Source of the DNA: Saprospiraceae bacterium
GTDB lineage: Bacteria > Bacteroidota > Bacteroidia > Chitinophagales > Saprospiraceae
Assembly: GCA_020629315.1 (NCBI GenBank)
Contig: JAHDDO010000004.1
Span: forward strand, 110,383 to 174,382
Length of the DNA stretch: 64,000 nt
Direction: 5' to 3'
The translations under genes and the position numbers were made by a program. Under the pieces are notes generated by a model, which was not told the origin of the DNA, made no database searches, and saw only the letters and a program-made list of their open reading frames with translations. Positions within the stretch are counted from its first letter, which is position 1. Each line of letters starts with the position of its first letter. Shown one piece after another: positions 56,102 to 64,000 of this stretch.

Positions 56102-56982
56102 GTAAAGAAAATGCTTGCACCCAAAGTTAGTAATCCCAGAAACATTAGCAACTTAAGCAGGGTACTCAATCGGCTAAAATCTTGCTTGGTTTCCATCGAC
56201 CAAATCAATCGGGAAACCAGAAAGCAAGGATATAGCAAGAGTATAGTTGAAAATAAGGATAGTGGCAATGACATTTTAAATTGCAAATAGAGGTAACACA
56301 AGATGCAAAGGCAAGCAGTAAACCATATAAATAGACTGATGGCCTTTGTCCTTCCTAAGCCGAAACGAATGATAAGTGTATTATATCCAGTGGATCTGTC
56401 ACCAATTTCATCTTCACAATCTTTAATTATTTCCCGAACCCAACTGAGAAAGAAAGCGATGAATATAAATGTATTACTCATCATTTGTCTTTCCGAAGAG
56501 AATCGTAATTCTGGTAAAATGATGGGTATTAACAAACAAATGCCCATGGCACATGCTGAAAAAATAGCAACAAGAACATTGCCATAGGTCCCTTGTTTTT
56601 GTAACCAATACGAGTATAGGAATAGGGAAAAAACACCCAAAACAAAGATGGGCGTTAAAGACCAAGCTTGGTACCTAATGGCACCATACACCACTAGAAT
56701 GCTACTTGCGCTTAGACTAAGTATGTATAGTAGCCACAGATGCTTCTTGGGGAGTTTGGATGACTTTACATTAATCTGGTCAGTATCATAATCAAAAATA
56801 TCGTTAATGATATATCCATTGGCTGCGACTAAAGTGCAACAAATGGCTAAGAGGAAAAAGATATGTGCTTCAGCAGAATTGAAGTGTATTTTCAAATGGC
56901 CATTGACCGAAAAAAAAACGATAATCTGACTAATAAAAAGAAGTAGGAGATTCAAAGGTCGTAAGGTACGAATGAATTGCAT
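56098..56982 (-). CDS. UbiA-type prenyltransferase, geranylgeranylglycerol-phosphate geranylgeranyltransferase-like
   Basis: 294 aa from the ATG at 56982 (a GTG three codons earlier overlaps kdsC). About eight to nine membrane helices. First Asp-rich motif NDIFDYDTDQIN and second DCEDEIGDRSTGYNTLIIRFG bind Mg-prenyl diphosphate. The sequence shape (starting MQFIRTLRPLNLLL) is that of GGGP geranylgeranyltransferases, which in archaea make ether lipids; Bacteroidota carry homologues beside maf and kdsC whose product is not established. The start is 2 bases after the kdsC stop. Confidence 0.85.
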   Translation of the reverse strand: MQFIRTLRPLNLLLLFISQIIVFFSVNGHLKIHFNSAEAHIFFLLAICCTLVAANGYIINDIFDYDTDQINVKSSKLPKKHLWLLYILSLSASSILVVYGAIRYQAWSLTPIFVLGVFSLFLYSYWLQKQGTYGNVLVAIFSACAMGICLLIPIILPELRFSSERQMMSNTFIFIAFFLSWVREIIKDCEDEIGDRSTGYNTLIIRFGLGRTKAISLFIWFTACLCILCYLYLQFKMSLPLSLFSTILLLYPCFLVSRLIWSMETKQDFSRLSTLLKLLMFLGLLTLGASIFFT

Positions 56983-56984
56983 GC

Positions 56985-57482
56985 TTACCACTTATCCTGT
57001 ATTCGCATTACCCGCTCTATGATCGACCGAACACAAGCTTCTCCTCCATTTTTAGGGCTAATAAAATCGCAAGAATGTAACACCTCTATTACAGCATCAT
57101 TAGGACAAGCCGAGACGTAGCAGGCTTGCAAGACAGGTAGGTCGCTAAGATCATCGCCTAGATATAAGTCATAAAGCTCACCAGATACCAGCGTTCTGTA
57201 ATTTTCATAGGCCGGCAATTTAGCCCCAGTCAACTGATAAATATGCTTCACACCCAATTGCTCAAATCTATATTTTACAGGTTTGGATATAGCTTTAGTG
57301 ATAATAGCTACATTATACCCAGCTTGAACCGCACGCTTTACGGCATATCCATCTTGGGTATGCATGATCCGCTCCCATTCATTTTCAGCGGAAAGTATGA
57401 TTTTGGAAGGAGTAAAAACACCATCAACATCAAAAATGAAGGTGTTTATTTTCGCTAGTTTTTGGTGGATGTTCAATGCCAC
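56985..57482 (-). CDS. kdsC: Kdo-8-phosphate phosphatase-like HAD enzyme
   Basis: 165 aa, the small C0-type HAD of the KdsC group. Nucleophile Asp18 and Asp20 are in FDVDGVFT; Asp110, Asp111 and Asp114 are in LGDDLSDLP. AIITKAISKPVKYRFEQLG and the MHTQDGYAVKRA loop are typical. It should release phosphate from Kdo-8-P in LPS synthesis, with KdsB (5824) acting next. The start is a GTG at 57482, 2 bases after iscX; no ATG is available. Confidence 0.88.
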   Translation of the reverse strand: MALNIHQKLAKINTFIFDVDGVFTPSKIILSAENEWERIMHTQDGYAVKRAVQAGYNVAIITKAISKPVKYRFEQLGVKHIYQLTGAKLPAYENYRTLVSGELYDLYLGDDLSDLPVLQACYVSACPNDAVIEVLHSCDFISPKNGGEACVRSIIERVMRIQDKW

Positions 57483-57484
57483 TA

Positions 57485-57730
57485 TTACTGATTATCACGC
57501 CATTCGTAAACCCACTTAGCTTGGATCTGTTCTAAATGACCTTCACTACAGTCTTCCCTTTTTCCTTGGAAATTAGGTAACTCTAAAATCCAATCCAATA
57601 ATTCAGTAAAGCGGATTCTGTAGATCTTGCTCTCGGAAAATTCATCACCGAATTTATCATAAAGACCCATAGCAATATCCTCGTGATCGCTCCATTCTAG
57701 GGGCATATTATTAAAATCGTCGAAACTCAT
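57485..57730 (-). CDS. iscX: Fe-S assembly adaptor IscX
   Basis: 81 aa, close to the usual 66-80. It shows the family pattern of tryptophan and acidic residues: LEWSDHEDIAMGLYDKFGDE, then RIRFTELLDWILELPNFQGK and a KWVYEW end. IscX binds the cysteine desulfurase IscS and moderates cluster assembly. Co-transcribed with fdx (3-base gap) but with no iscS, iscU or hscA in the window. Confidence 0.92.
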   Translation of the reverse strand: MSFDDFNNMPLEWSDHEDIAMGLYDKFGDEFSESKIYRIRFTELLDWILELPNFQGKREDCSEGHLEQIQAKWVYEWRDNQ

Positions 57731-57733
57731 AGC

Positions 57734-58075
57734 TTAGTGTTCGTGTCCAATTATTTGAGATTGATCCGGAATTCGGACCACTAATTCTGCATTTTCATCT
57801 TCAATAATACATTGACAACCCAGTCTAGAATCTAATGTAGGGTTGATCGCTCTGTCAATGAAATCTTCTTCTCTATCGGTGATTTCTGGTAGAAATTCAT
57901 GTCCTGATAGAACATAAACATGACAGGTGCTACAAGCACAAACACAACCACAATTGTGGTTGAGATGAATGTCATGATCCTCTGCCACATCCAAAATAGT
58001 ATCTCCTTTTTTAGCAGAGTCTATTTCTCTTGCTGCAATGGAGTCATCCTCAAAGGTAAATTTGATCTTTGCCAT
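57734..58075 (-). CDS. fdx: ISC-type [2Fe-2S] ferredoxin
   Basis: 113 aa. Adrenodoxin-like ligands Cys42-x5-Cys48-x2-Cys51 and Cys87 (DSRLGCQC) bind the [2Fe-2S] cluster; Cys44, Cys46 and Cys89 are extra. ITDREEDFIDRAINP and LDSRLGCQ match the ISC-type group. It gives electrons for cluster assembly and perhaps for MiaE. First gene of the operon fdx-iscX-kdsC-ubiA-maf-miaE, and divergent from the AAA+ gene. Confidence 0.93.
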   Translation of the reverse strand: MAKIKFTFEDDSIAAREIDSAKKGDTILDVAEDHDIHLNHNCGCVCACSTCHVYVLSGHEFLPEITDREEDFIDRAINPTLDSRLGCQCIIEDENAELVVRIPDQSQIIGHEH

Positions 58076-58172
58076 AATCGCCTGTAAAAGTACGTATTTA
58101 GCCTAACAGAAAGAAGTATAAAAAGGTTAGCCTATTAGGTACTTTTTTTTAATGGGTCCCACAAAAAAAATA

Positions 58173-58204
58173 TTGACATATATCCTTAAAATATAGTAAC
58201 ATTG
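58173..58204 (+). promoter_or_regulatory. Likely promoter of the AAA+ gene
   Basis: TTGACA (58173-58178), 18 bases, then TAACATTG (58197-58204) fits the Bacteroidota pattern (TTG ... TAnnTTTG) with one mismatch in the -7 box. Transcription would begin near 58210, giving a leader of about 14 bases before the ATG at 58224. Confidence 0.45.
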
Positions 58205-58223
58205 AAAATAGAAAGTCTTTTCA

Positions 58224-60845
58224 ATGGAAAACGAAGGAAGAGAACAGAAAAAGAACTACAAATTCAAAGAACTAAGAGTCTATGGCTCTACAGAATGGTT
58301 AGCTTCCAATCTGAAGAAATATCGTCAAGTTTTTGATAGATATGAAACGAGTTATATATATGCCGAACTTAGCTTTTATAATAAACTCTTTGATGAGCAG
58401 TCCTGGAAAGTTAAGGTGATCCTCAATTGCTATAAAATTGGCGAAACAAAAAGAAAAGTTTGTAGCCTCGACTTTGAAAAGAAAGTAAGTAAATATGATA
58501 ATGTAGTTCACATTCGAGAGGGCTGGGGTAATAAAAGAAAAGGCGCCTTTTGGAAAAAAGGAACGTATTATTGGGAAGCGCTCATAGATGGGGAGCTGGC
58601 AAGTGCTAAATACTTTTATGTAGAAGATGGTGGATACTCGTGGAAATCAATTGAAGAGAATCCTTACTTCAATTTTAAATCACTTCGCATTTACGAAGGT
58701 AAGTATGATGATGTTATTGAAAACGAGCGAAGGTTTATGAAAATGTTTTCGTCCGAGGAAACAAGATATGTTTACGCTGAAGTAACATTGGAAAACAAAC
58801 TCCTTACAAATGACTGGTTCTTAGAGATGTTTGTCAAATTTAGTAACGAAGCGAAAGAACTTAAAGGGCATATTGCTAAATTGATAGAAATTAGTCGGAA
58901 TGATAATGAAATAAAACTAACTGCAGGCTGGGGTTCTAACTCCACCGGAAGCTGGCGCCGAGGAAAATATACCGTTGATCTTGTATTCTTAGATAAAACA
59001 GTTGCCACACTTCCATTTGAAGTAGGTGATGAATTTCAAGAAGGAAATAATAAGGTGTACTTACCCTATGGTAAGGAGCCTCTGATCATAACAGAAGAAG
59101 ATGATCCTAATGTTTCTTTTGAAGAAGTCCTTAAAGATCTAGAATCCCTTATAGGCCTTCATGAAATAAAGAAAAAAGTAAAGGAGCACGCCAAGTACAT
59201 CCAGTTTCTTCAATTGCGAAAGGAAAGGGGATTTAGCGATATGGATTCCATAAATATCCATTCTGTATTTACGGGTAACCCTGGCACGGGAAAAACAACC
59301 GTTGCTAAAATGATGGGTAAACTATACAAGAAAATGGGTCTGCTTAGTAAAGGACATGTTCACGAAGTAGATCGGGTAGATCTAGTAGGAGAGTACATTG
59401 GCCAAACAGCACCAAAAGTTAAAGAAGCTATCGAAAAGGCAGCAGGTGGTGTTTTATTTATAGATGAGGCCTATGCACTGGCTAGATCCAATGATGACAC
59501 AAAGGACTTTGGGCGTGAAGTGATTGAAATTCTTGTTAAACACATGTCTGGAGATAATTTGGATATGGCTGTTATAGTGGCTGGTTATCCAAAAGAAATG
59601 GATCATTTCATTAATTCTAACCCGGGACTAAAATCAAGATTTAAGCATTTCTACTCTTTTAGAGATTATATGCCTCAAGAACTATATAGTATTGCTAAAT
59701 ATGCATCAGCTGAAAAGGAAGTAAGTTTCACTACCGAAGCAGAAGTAGCTTTGCATAATATAATAGTGCGTGCGTTTAGAGATCGAGATAAGACCTTTGG
59801 CAATGCTCGTTTTGTCTTTGATCAAGTAGAGAAAGCCAAAATCAATTTAGGCTTACGGATTATGAGTAACAAACAGCCACATGCTCTTGAATCAGCATTG
59901 CTCTCAACAATAATTGAAGAAGATGTCTTGAAGATATCTGAAGATCTGGATACTATTCTACCAGAAATTCCAATTGATGAAGAATTGCTTGAAATAGCAA
60001 TCGAAGAATTGGACGCTTTAATTGGTATTGATGAAGTGAAAAATGAAATTCATGAATTAGTAGAAATTATCAAGTACCAAAAATCAAAGAGGAAGGAAGT
60101 GCTAAATAAGTATTTCTTACATACCGTTTTTGTGGGTAATCCAGGCACAGGGAAAACCACTGTAGCTAGAATAATGGCAAAAATCTATAAAGCCTTAGGC
60201 CTGATAGAAAGAGGTCATATAGTAGAAACGGACAGACAAGGATTAGTAGCAGGCTTTGTAGGCCAAACAGCTATTAAAACATCTGAAAAAATTGATGAAG
60301 CTATGGGAGGTGTGTTGTTTATTGATGAAGCATACACACTTTCGAATTTTAACGGATTGCAAGGTGATTACGGTAATGAGGCTATCCAAACGATACTTAA
60401 ACGCATGGAAGATGACCGCGGTAAATTTTTCGTCTTTGTAGCCGGTTACCCGGAGAATATGCAACGATTTTTAGAAGCAAATCCAGGATTGAGGTCTAGG
60501 TTTGACAAGACCCTTAATTTCCATGATTATTCAACCGAAGAATTAGTGTCAATTGCAAAAAGTATGTTGAATGAGCTGGAATATAACCTTTCGTCAAGAG
60601 CTGATACACAACTAAATCATTGGATAAATGGGCTAGAAAAAGGAAGAGATAAATTCTTTGGCAATGCAAGGACCGTCAGACGCATGATCTTAGCGCTTAT
60701 ACATCAGCAAAATGTTCGTGTAGCCACCTTGTCAAAGCAAGGCAAAAAGAATGTACAAAGTAGACAAATACTACCCACTGATTTTGAAAACTTGCAAAAC
60801 GCATCAGAAGGTCAAGTATTTGAGCGAAAAAAGATCGGATTTTAG
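58224..60845 (+). CDS. Tandem CbxX/SpoVK-type AAA+ ATPase with duplicated N-terminal domain
   Basis: 873 aa, no signal peptide. Residues ~15-137 and ~152-267 are two copies of an unrecognised beta-rich domain; shared landmarks are FKELRVYGS and FKSLRIYEG, TSYIYAEL and TRYVYAEV, REGWGNKRKGAFWKKGTY and TAGWGSNSTGSWRRGKY, with endings FYVEDGG and FEVGDE. Two AAA+ modules follow. Module 1 has Walker A GNPGTGKT (351-358) and Walker B LFIDEA (411-416). Module 2 has Walker A GNPGTGKT (639-646) and Walker B LFIDEA (698-703). Both have a second-region arginine segment (GLKSRF, GLRSRF) and the sensor-2 region (FGNAR). CbxX relatives remodel Rubisco or other partners; the target here is unknown. Its stop overlaps the convergent barrel gene (ttag). 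Confidence 0.85.
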   Translation: MENEGREQKKNYKFKELRVYGSTEWLASNLKKYRQVFDRYETSYIYAELSFYNKLFDEQSWKVKVILNCYKIGETKRKVCSLDFEKKVSKYDNVVHIREGWGNKRKGAFWKKGTYYWEALIDGELASAKYFYVEDGGYSWKSIEENPYFNFKSLRIYEGKYDDVIENERRFMKMFSSEETRYVYAEVTLENKLLTNDWFLEMFVKFSNEAKELKGHIAKLIEISRNDNEIKLTAGWGSNSTGSWRRGKYTVDLVFLDKTVATLPFEVGDEFQEGNNKVYLPYGKEPLIITEEDDPNVSFEEVLKDLESLIGLHEIKKKVKEHAKYIQFLQLRKERGFSDMDSINIHSVFTGNPGTGKTTVAKMMGKLYKKMGLLSKGHVHEVDRVDLVGEYIGQTAPKVKEAIEKAAGGVLFIDEAYALARSNDDTKDFGREVIEILVKHMSGDNLDMAVIVAGYPKEMDHFINSNPGLKSRFKHFYSFRDYMPQELYSIAKYASAEKEVSFTTEAEVALHNIIVRAFRDRDKTFGNARFVFDQVEKAKINLGLRIMSNKQPHALESALLSTIIEEDVLKISEDLDTILPEIPIDEELLEIAIEELDALIGIDEVKNEIHELVEIIKYQKSKRKEVLNKYFLHTVFVGNPGTGKTTVARIMAKIYKALGLIERGHIVETDRQGLVAGFVGQTAIKTSEKIDEAMGGVLFIDEAYTLSNFNGLQGDYGNEAIQTILKRMEDDRGKFFVFVAGYPENMQRFLEANPGLRSRFDKTLNFHDYSTEELVSIAKSMLNELEYNLSSRADTQLNHWINGLEKGRDKFFGNARTVRRMILALIHQQNVRVATLSKQGKKNVQSRQILPTDFENLQNASEGQVFERKKIGF

Positions 60846-62467
60846 AATAAGTACCTAAATCCTCCTAATAATTGACGTTGGAAAGAGAAATAATTCTCGT
60901 ATTGCAAGTACTCTTTCCCTAATAAATTTCTCCCTTCAAAGTATATACTTATGTTTTCCTTGATATTGTACCTAGCTAAGAAATTTAGATCCCAAATAGG
61001 GTCATCTAAAATGCTATATTCATCCCTGACTATATCATTTCTAGTAAGGTAGTATATGACTGGACTTAAGACAAGCTTCTCAGAGAATAATTTATAATTA
61101 CCAGATACCTTTAGTTGCGTTTCGGGCAATAATGAAAGTTCGGATGCAATCCCTTCCAAATACAAATTATATCCGATCGATACCTGATAATCAAACGTAG
61201 TGTTTATGTTTTGTTGATGCCTAATGCCAATCTTGATTTTCTCATAATCCACATAATTGGCTTTTACACGTTGCATACTCGTATCATAGACAACATTCAG
61301 GTCATTTTCAACCTGTGCATACAATAGTGAAAATGATTGATCACTTGACTTTTGCTTGAGGTTTAGTTTTAGTCCAATGTCCTTTTGAAGAAAAGACTTA
61401 AAAGCGACAGGTGAAACTACAGGCATTTGCATAAAGTAATCATGTAAACTAGTAATAGCGGTTTGTGTCCTACTTTGTAATTCAATGTAATTTTGACTCT
61501 CATCAAATCGATATGATACTTGGAGTGCAGGCCATAGTGTAAGACTGTCCGAAAAGACCCCGTAAACGCCACCAGATGCGGTCCAACGATTATTTTGCCA
61601 TTTTATATTTGGATGGAATAAGGATGTATGCAAGCTAAGAAGACTATCTAGGCTATTTGTTCTAGCCCATTCATGATACGCATGTAAGTGCACGCTTGCT
61701 TTGTCATTGATTTCTTTACTTATAAATCCAGTATTCGTTACTGACTGCTCTCGATAAAGAGAATCTCTTGAAGAGCCTAATTTGAGCTCGCTTTTAATGC
61801 CATATAATAAGCCCTTTTCACTATATGGATATCCATCTAGAGATACACTAAAAGAAAATCCTTGATTTCGTTGAGATATTAAAGCTTCAGGAATTGTATC
61901 ATATAGTACACTCAGCGTCGAGTCGCGAAGGCCTGCTCGGGCTCCCAACACCTTCGCATTGGCACTTAGCCTTGTATTGGAGTTTATAAAATACTCACCA
62001 AAAAGTTGCCCCTTCAAATGACGAGCATTCGTCTGAAATCGAGAGGGATCAGTAATGGAGTTATAGCTAATTGAACCCCCTATACCATACCAATTTTCAG
62101 TAAAATAATGGTATCCAATATCAGCTCGAATTTGGTTCGGAGTACCATATGCAAGATCAAGAAATCCATCATAATATTGAATCTCCCTATCTATCGAGTA
62201 ACGAAGGGGTCTTATTTGAGCTTGGATAGGACCGAAGTCATGCTCTAAATCTAGCTTTTCTATAGCGCTAGTTAAGGTGCTTGGCTCTGCTTGTTCAGGA
62301 GGATCTATAGTAATAGAGGGAAGTGGGATTTGAAGCCACTTTATATTGGCTTCCTTTTGCACTTGCTGGATATCAGTGATCGATGGATTTTCCTCTTGTC
62401 CCAATGCCATTTGGGCCAAACACATTAAAGTAATTAATAATATATAATTATTGACCTTTATCATCAT
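60842..62467 (-). CDS. Outer-membrane beta-barrel protein (TonB-receptor-barrel-like), unknown ligand
   Basis: 541 aa. Signal peptide MMIKVNNYILLITLMCLAQMALG. A periplasmic lead of ~70 residues with a proline-rich stretch (IPLPSITIDPPEQAEPS) is followed by ~450 residues of alternating amphipathic strands (YDGFLDLAYG, GFSFSVSLDG, LGGFRYLF) ending in Phe. No plug domain or TonB box is seen, so it is a barrel like the end of a TonB receptor but without the plug. It overlaps the end of the TPR gene by 20 bases, which implies translational coupling and a shared complex. Function unknown. Confidence 0.75.
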   Translation of the reverse strand: MMIKVNNYILLITLMCLAQMALGQEENPSITDIQQVQKEANIKWLQIPLPSITIDPPEQAEPSTLTSAIEKLDLEHDFGPIQAQIRPLRYSIDREIQYYDGFLDLAYGTPNQIRADIGYHYFTENWYGIGGSISYNSITDPSRFQTNARHLKGQLFGEYFINSNTRLSANAKVLGARAGLRDSTLSVLYDTIPEALISQRNQGFSFSVSLDGYPYSEKGLLYGIKSELKLGSSRDSLYREQSVTNTGFISKEINDKASVHLHAYHEWARTNSLDSLLSLHTSLFHPNIKWQNNRWTASGGVYGVFSDSLTLWPALQVSYRFDESQNYIELQSRTQTAITSLHDYFMQMPVVSPVAFKSFLQKDIGLKLNLKQKSSDQSFSLLYAQVENDLNVVYDTSMQRVKANYVDYEKIKIGIRHQQNINTTFDYQVSIGYNLYLEGIASELSLLPETQLKVSGNYKLFSEKLVLSPVIYYLTRNDIVRDEYSILDDPIWDLNFLARYNIKENISIYFEGRNLLGKEYLQYENYFSFQRQLLGGFRYLF

Positions 62468-64000
62468 TTATATCTTTGAATTCTATAGTATTCGCTTCAA
62501 GTACCCTTTCTGAAGAAGGCGTATTTTGAGCATCTATTTCTTGTAATATATTATCAGCTTTTTCTAGCAATATAGGATCCTGGGTATAGTTTTCTTTTAA
62601 TGCTAAAGCACTAGCTTTTGCATTCAGATAATCCTGTTGTGAAAGGTATATTTCTGACAATAACAAGAGACTTTTGGCCACCCACTTTGGATGAGACTGT
62701 GCACTTTTGATTGCCGCTAGGCACTGACGTTCCGAGGCTTCTGCATCACCTATACTATAGAGAAGCTCGGCTATTGTATAACTTGATTCTGCATGAATAT
62801 TGGAATGCAATGGTACAGCTCTGATAGCCTCAGAGAATAGTGCAATGGCTTCGGTTGGATCTGTATCTTGAATCAATTTTGCTTTGTGGTAATAACACTT
62901 TCCTTTTAGTTCTGTAGCGGATAGGGGGTGGTCAATGATATTTTGACTGTATAGACTTATTAAAGCTTTGTCTTGCGTTTTTAGGCTACAAAATAATATG
63001 GATTCCGCGATCTCAAGTCGTATGGCGTCTGTAATGCTTTCATCAGCGTATAATTGTGTAAAAAGAATTTTCGCTTCTTCATAATTCTGCAAATTATTTA
63101 AATATATCAAGGCAAGTTTCTTTACAGATGATTGATATTCAGTGTTTTGGGATTTATTTATTACGTTTTTATAATAAGGAACACTGGCAACGTATTCTTT
63201 AAGTAAGGCATATGATTCAGCGATCATATAATTAGCTTCAATAGTAAAAATGGGTTTGTTATATTGGTTTAAATAACTTTCTAAATGTATGATTGCCTTG
63301 TGATATTCTGCTGCATTATAATACTCTTTGGCTGCGTGAAACTGTATGGAATCTTTACTTAAGGACGATATCTCATAATCTGTATTTTCTTCTATGTAGC
63401 TGAAATAGGCATCTGTTTCTTTAATGTCACTTAGATAAATTTCTTTCAGGGCCGAAATAGCAATTACCTTTTGGGCATTAGGACTGTTAATTTCGACTAC
63501 TCGTTTATATAGTCGAATAGCTTCTTTTATCTGTCCTTGATTGTACTCCAATAAAGCTAGTTTTAAATAAGCCTCCCCGGCTACATTTGGAGAAGTCGAA
63601 AGAGTCATTTCTTTAAGTTTAGATTCAGCCAGATTACTCTTTCCAGAGGCAATCAATTCTTCTATTTCGACCATATGTAATCCTTCGGAATAAGGAGAAT
63701 CAGGATAGGTACTAACTAAGGTGGAAAGTGCGTCTAAATACGCTTCTTTTTGGAAAAGATTTCGATAAATATATGTAGATAAATATAATGCGTAATCACT
63801 GACTTTAGACGTATTTTGCGTGTAATAATGCATATATTCAGCCGCTTGTTTAAATGACTTTTTCTGTAGTAATAATTCAGTGATTCGCAAGGGCATTACT
63901 TCAGTATGAAGAGGATCAGTAGAGGCGTTTTCAGCAAGCACTTTTTCTAAATACTTCAGTTCATTTTCTGTTTGATTCAATTGCCTGTAGGCAAAGGCTT
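62448..64000 (-). CDS. TPR-repeat protein (5'-truncated by the window end)
   Basis: At least 510 aa, and the frame stays open past the window end (leading residues AFAYRQL before a TTG at 63980), so the start is outside. Nearly the whole visible length is helical TPR or TPR-like units: KQAAEYMHYYTQNT, GEAYLKLALLEYNQGQIKEA, AAEYHKAIIHLESYL, MIAESYALLKEYVASVPYYK, AKALFTQ-like repeats, and CYYHKAKLIQDTDPTEAIAL. Such proteins act as scaffolds at the envelope. It is co-translated with the barrel gene downstream (20-base overlap). Confidence 0.85.
   Translation of the reverse strand, partial: AFAYRQLNQTENELKYLEKVLAENASTDPLHTEVMPLRITELLLQKKSFKQAAEYMHYYTQNTSKVSDYALYLSTYIYRNLFQKEAYLDALSTLVSTYPDSPYSEGLHMVEIEELIASGKSNLAESKLKEMTLSTSPNVAGEAYLKLALLEYNQGQIKEAIRLYKRVVEINSPNAQKVIAISALKEIYLSDIKETDAYFSYIEENTDYEISSLSKDSIQFHAAKEYYNAAEYHKAIIHLESYLNQYNKPIFTIEANYMIAESYALLKEYVASVPYYKNVINKSQNTEYQSSVKKLALIYLNNLQNYEEAKILFTQLYADESITDAIRLEIAESILFCSLKTQDKALISLYSQNIIDHPLSATELKGKCYYHKAKLIQDTDPTEAIALFSEAIRAVPLHSNIHAESSYTIAELLYSIGDAEASERQCLAAIKSAQSHPKWVAKSLLLLSEIYLSQQDYLNAKASALALKENYTQDPILLEKADNILQEIDAQNTPSSERVLEANTIEFKDINDDKGQ

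Noticed and set aside
1-64000. tRNA, rRNA, IS elements, integrases, phage or toxin-antitoxin genes
   Set aside because: Read through for T-loop motifs, transposase motifs and paired small ORFs; none could be supported.

Overview
The window reads as chromosomal DNA of a low-GC member of the Bacteroidota, most likely Saprospiria (Saprospiraceae or a relative). The evidence is at least six proteins with type IX secretion (T9SS) C-terminal sorting domains, a PorP/SprF-type outer-membrane protein, a lipid-anchored Omp85 protein (TamL), a WbqC protein, an S46 dipeptidyl-peptidase, a gingipain-type C25 protease, a DUF4369/thioredoxin lipoprotein and giant secreted proteins ending in dockerin-like, cohesin-like and T9SS modules. 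No rRNA, tRNA, IS element, integrase, phage gene or CRISPR array was seen. Both window edges cut a gene: a glycosyltransferase at the left and a TPR protein at the right.

Layout. 1-10.1 kb holds housekeeping and envelope genes: GT2 glycosyltransferase, PorP/SprF, NlpC/P60 hydrolase, a small NrfD-like membrane protein, a cystathionine beta-synthase-like enzyme, a LysM protein, kdsB, cdd, a sulfotransferase, prmC, a lipoprotein and an SUI1 factor. 10.1-28.6 kb is a block of four very large secreted proteins. Two cysteine-rich, acidic repeat proteins (945 and 1501 aa) lie on the minus strand. Two tandem paralogues (about 2124 and 1361 aa) lie on the plus strand; they carry PKD/HYR-like modules, a dockerin, a cohesin-like domain and a T9SS signal. 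The two pairs diverge from a 458-bp AT-rich region, and two strong terminators lie downstream of the 1501-aa and 1361-aa genes. 28.6-41.2 kb returns to housekeeping: phosphodiesterase, methyltransferase, a cystathionine gamma-synthase/lyase-type enzyme, an rluD-acyl-CoA reductase-nth operon, tamL, a TrmH-type methyltransferase, a thioredoxin lipoprotein, purL and an orphan COX3.

41.2-51.3 kb is a second secretion and uptake region: a C25 protease with a small T9SS protein, a DUF4465 protein paired with a TonB-dependent receptor, and an S46 peptidase. 51.3-58.1 kb has a dynamin-like GTPase, WbqC, a second GT2 enzyme and a tight minus-strand operon fdx-iscX-kdsC-ubiA-maf-miaE. 58.2-64 kb has an 873-aa protein with two CbxX-type AAA+ modules behind a duplicated unknown domain, then a co-translated outer-membrane barrel and TPR protein.

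Working together: the gamma-synthase/lyase-type enzyme and the beta-synthase could run transsulfuration; kdsB and kdsC serve Kdo/LPS synthesis; TamL, PorP/SprF and the T9SS substrates point to heavy investment in the cell surface. The best candidate for an undescribed system is the giant-protein block, whose dockerin and cohesin-like modules could let the proteins bind each other. The tandem AAA+ protein is second. Gene ends are tightly packed: five convergent pairs share a 4-base overlap of their stop codons.
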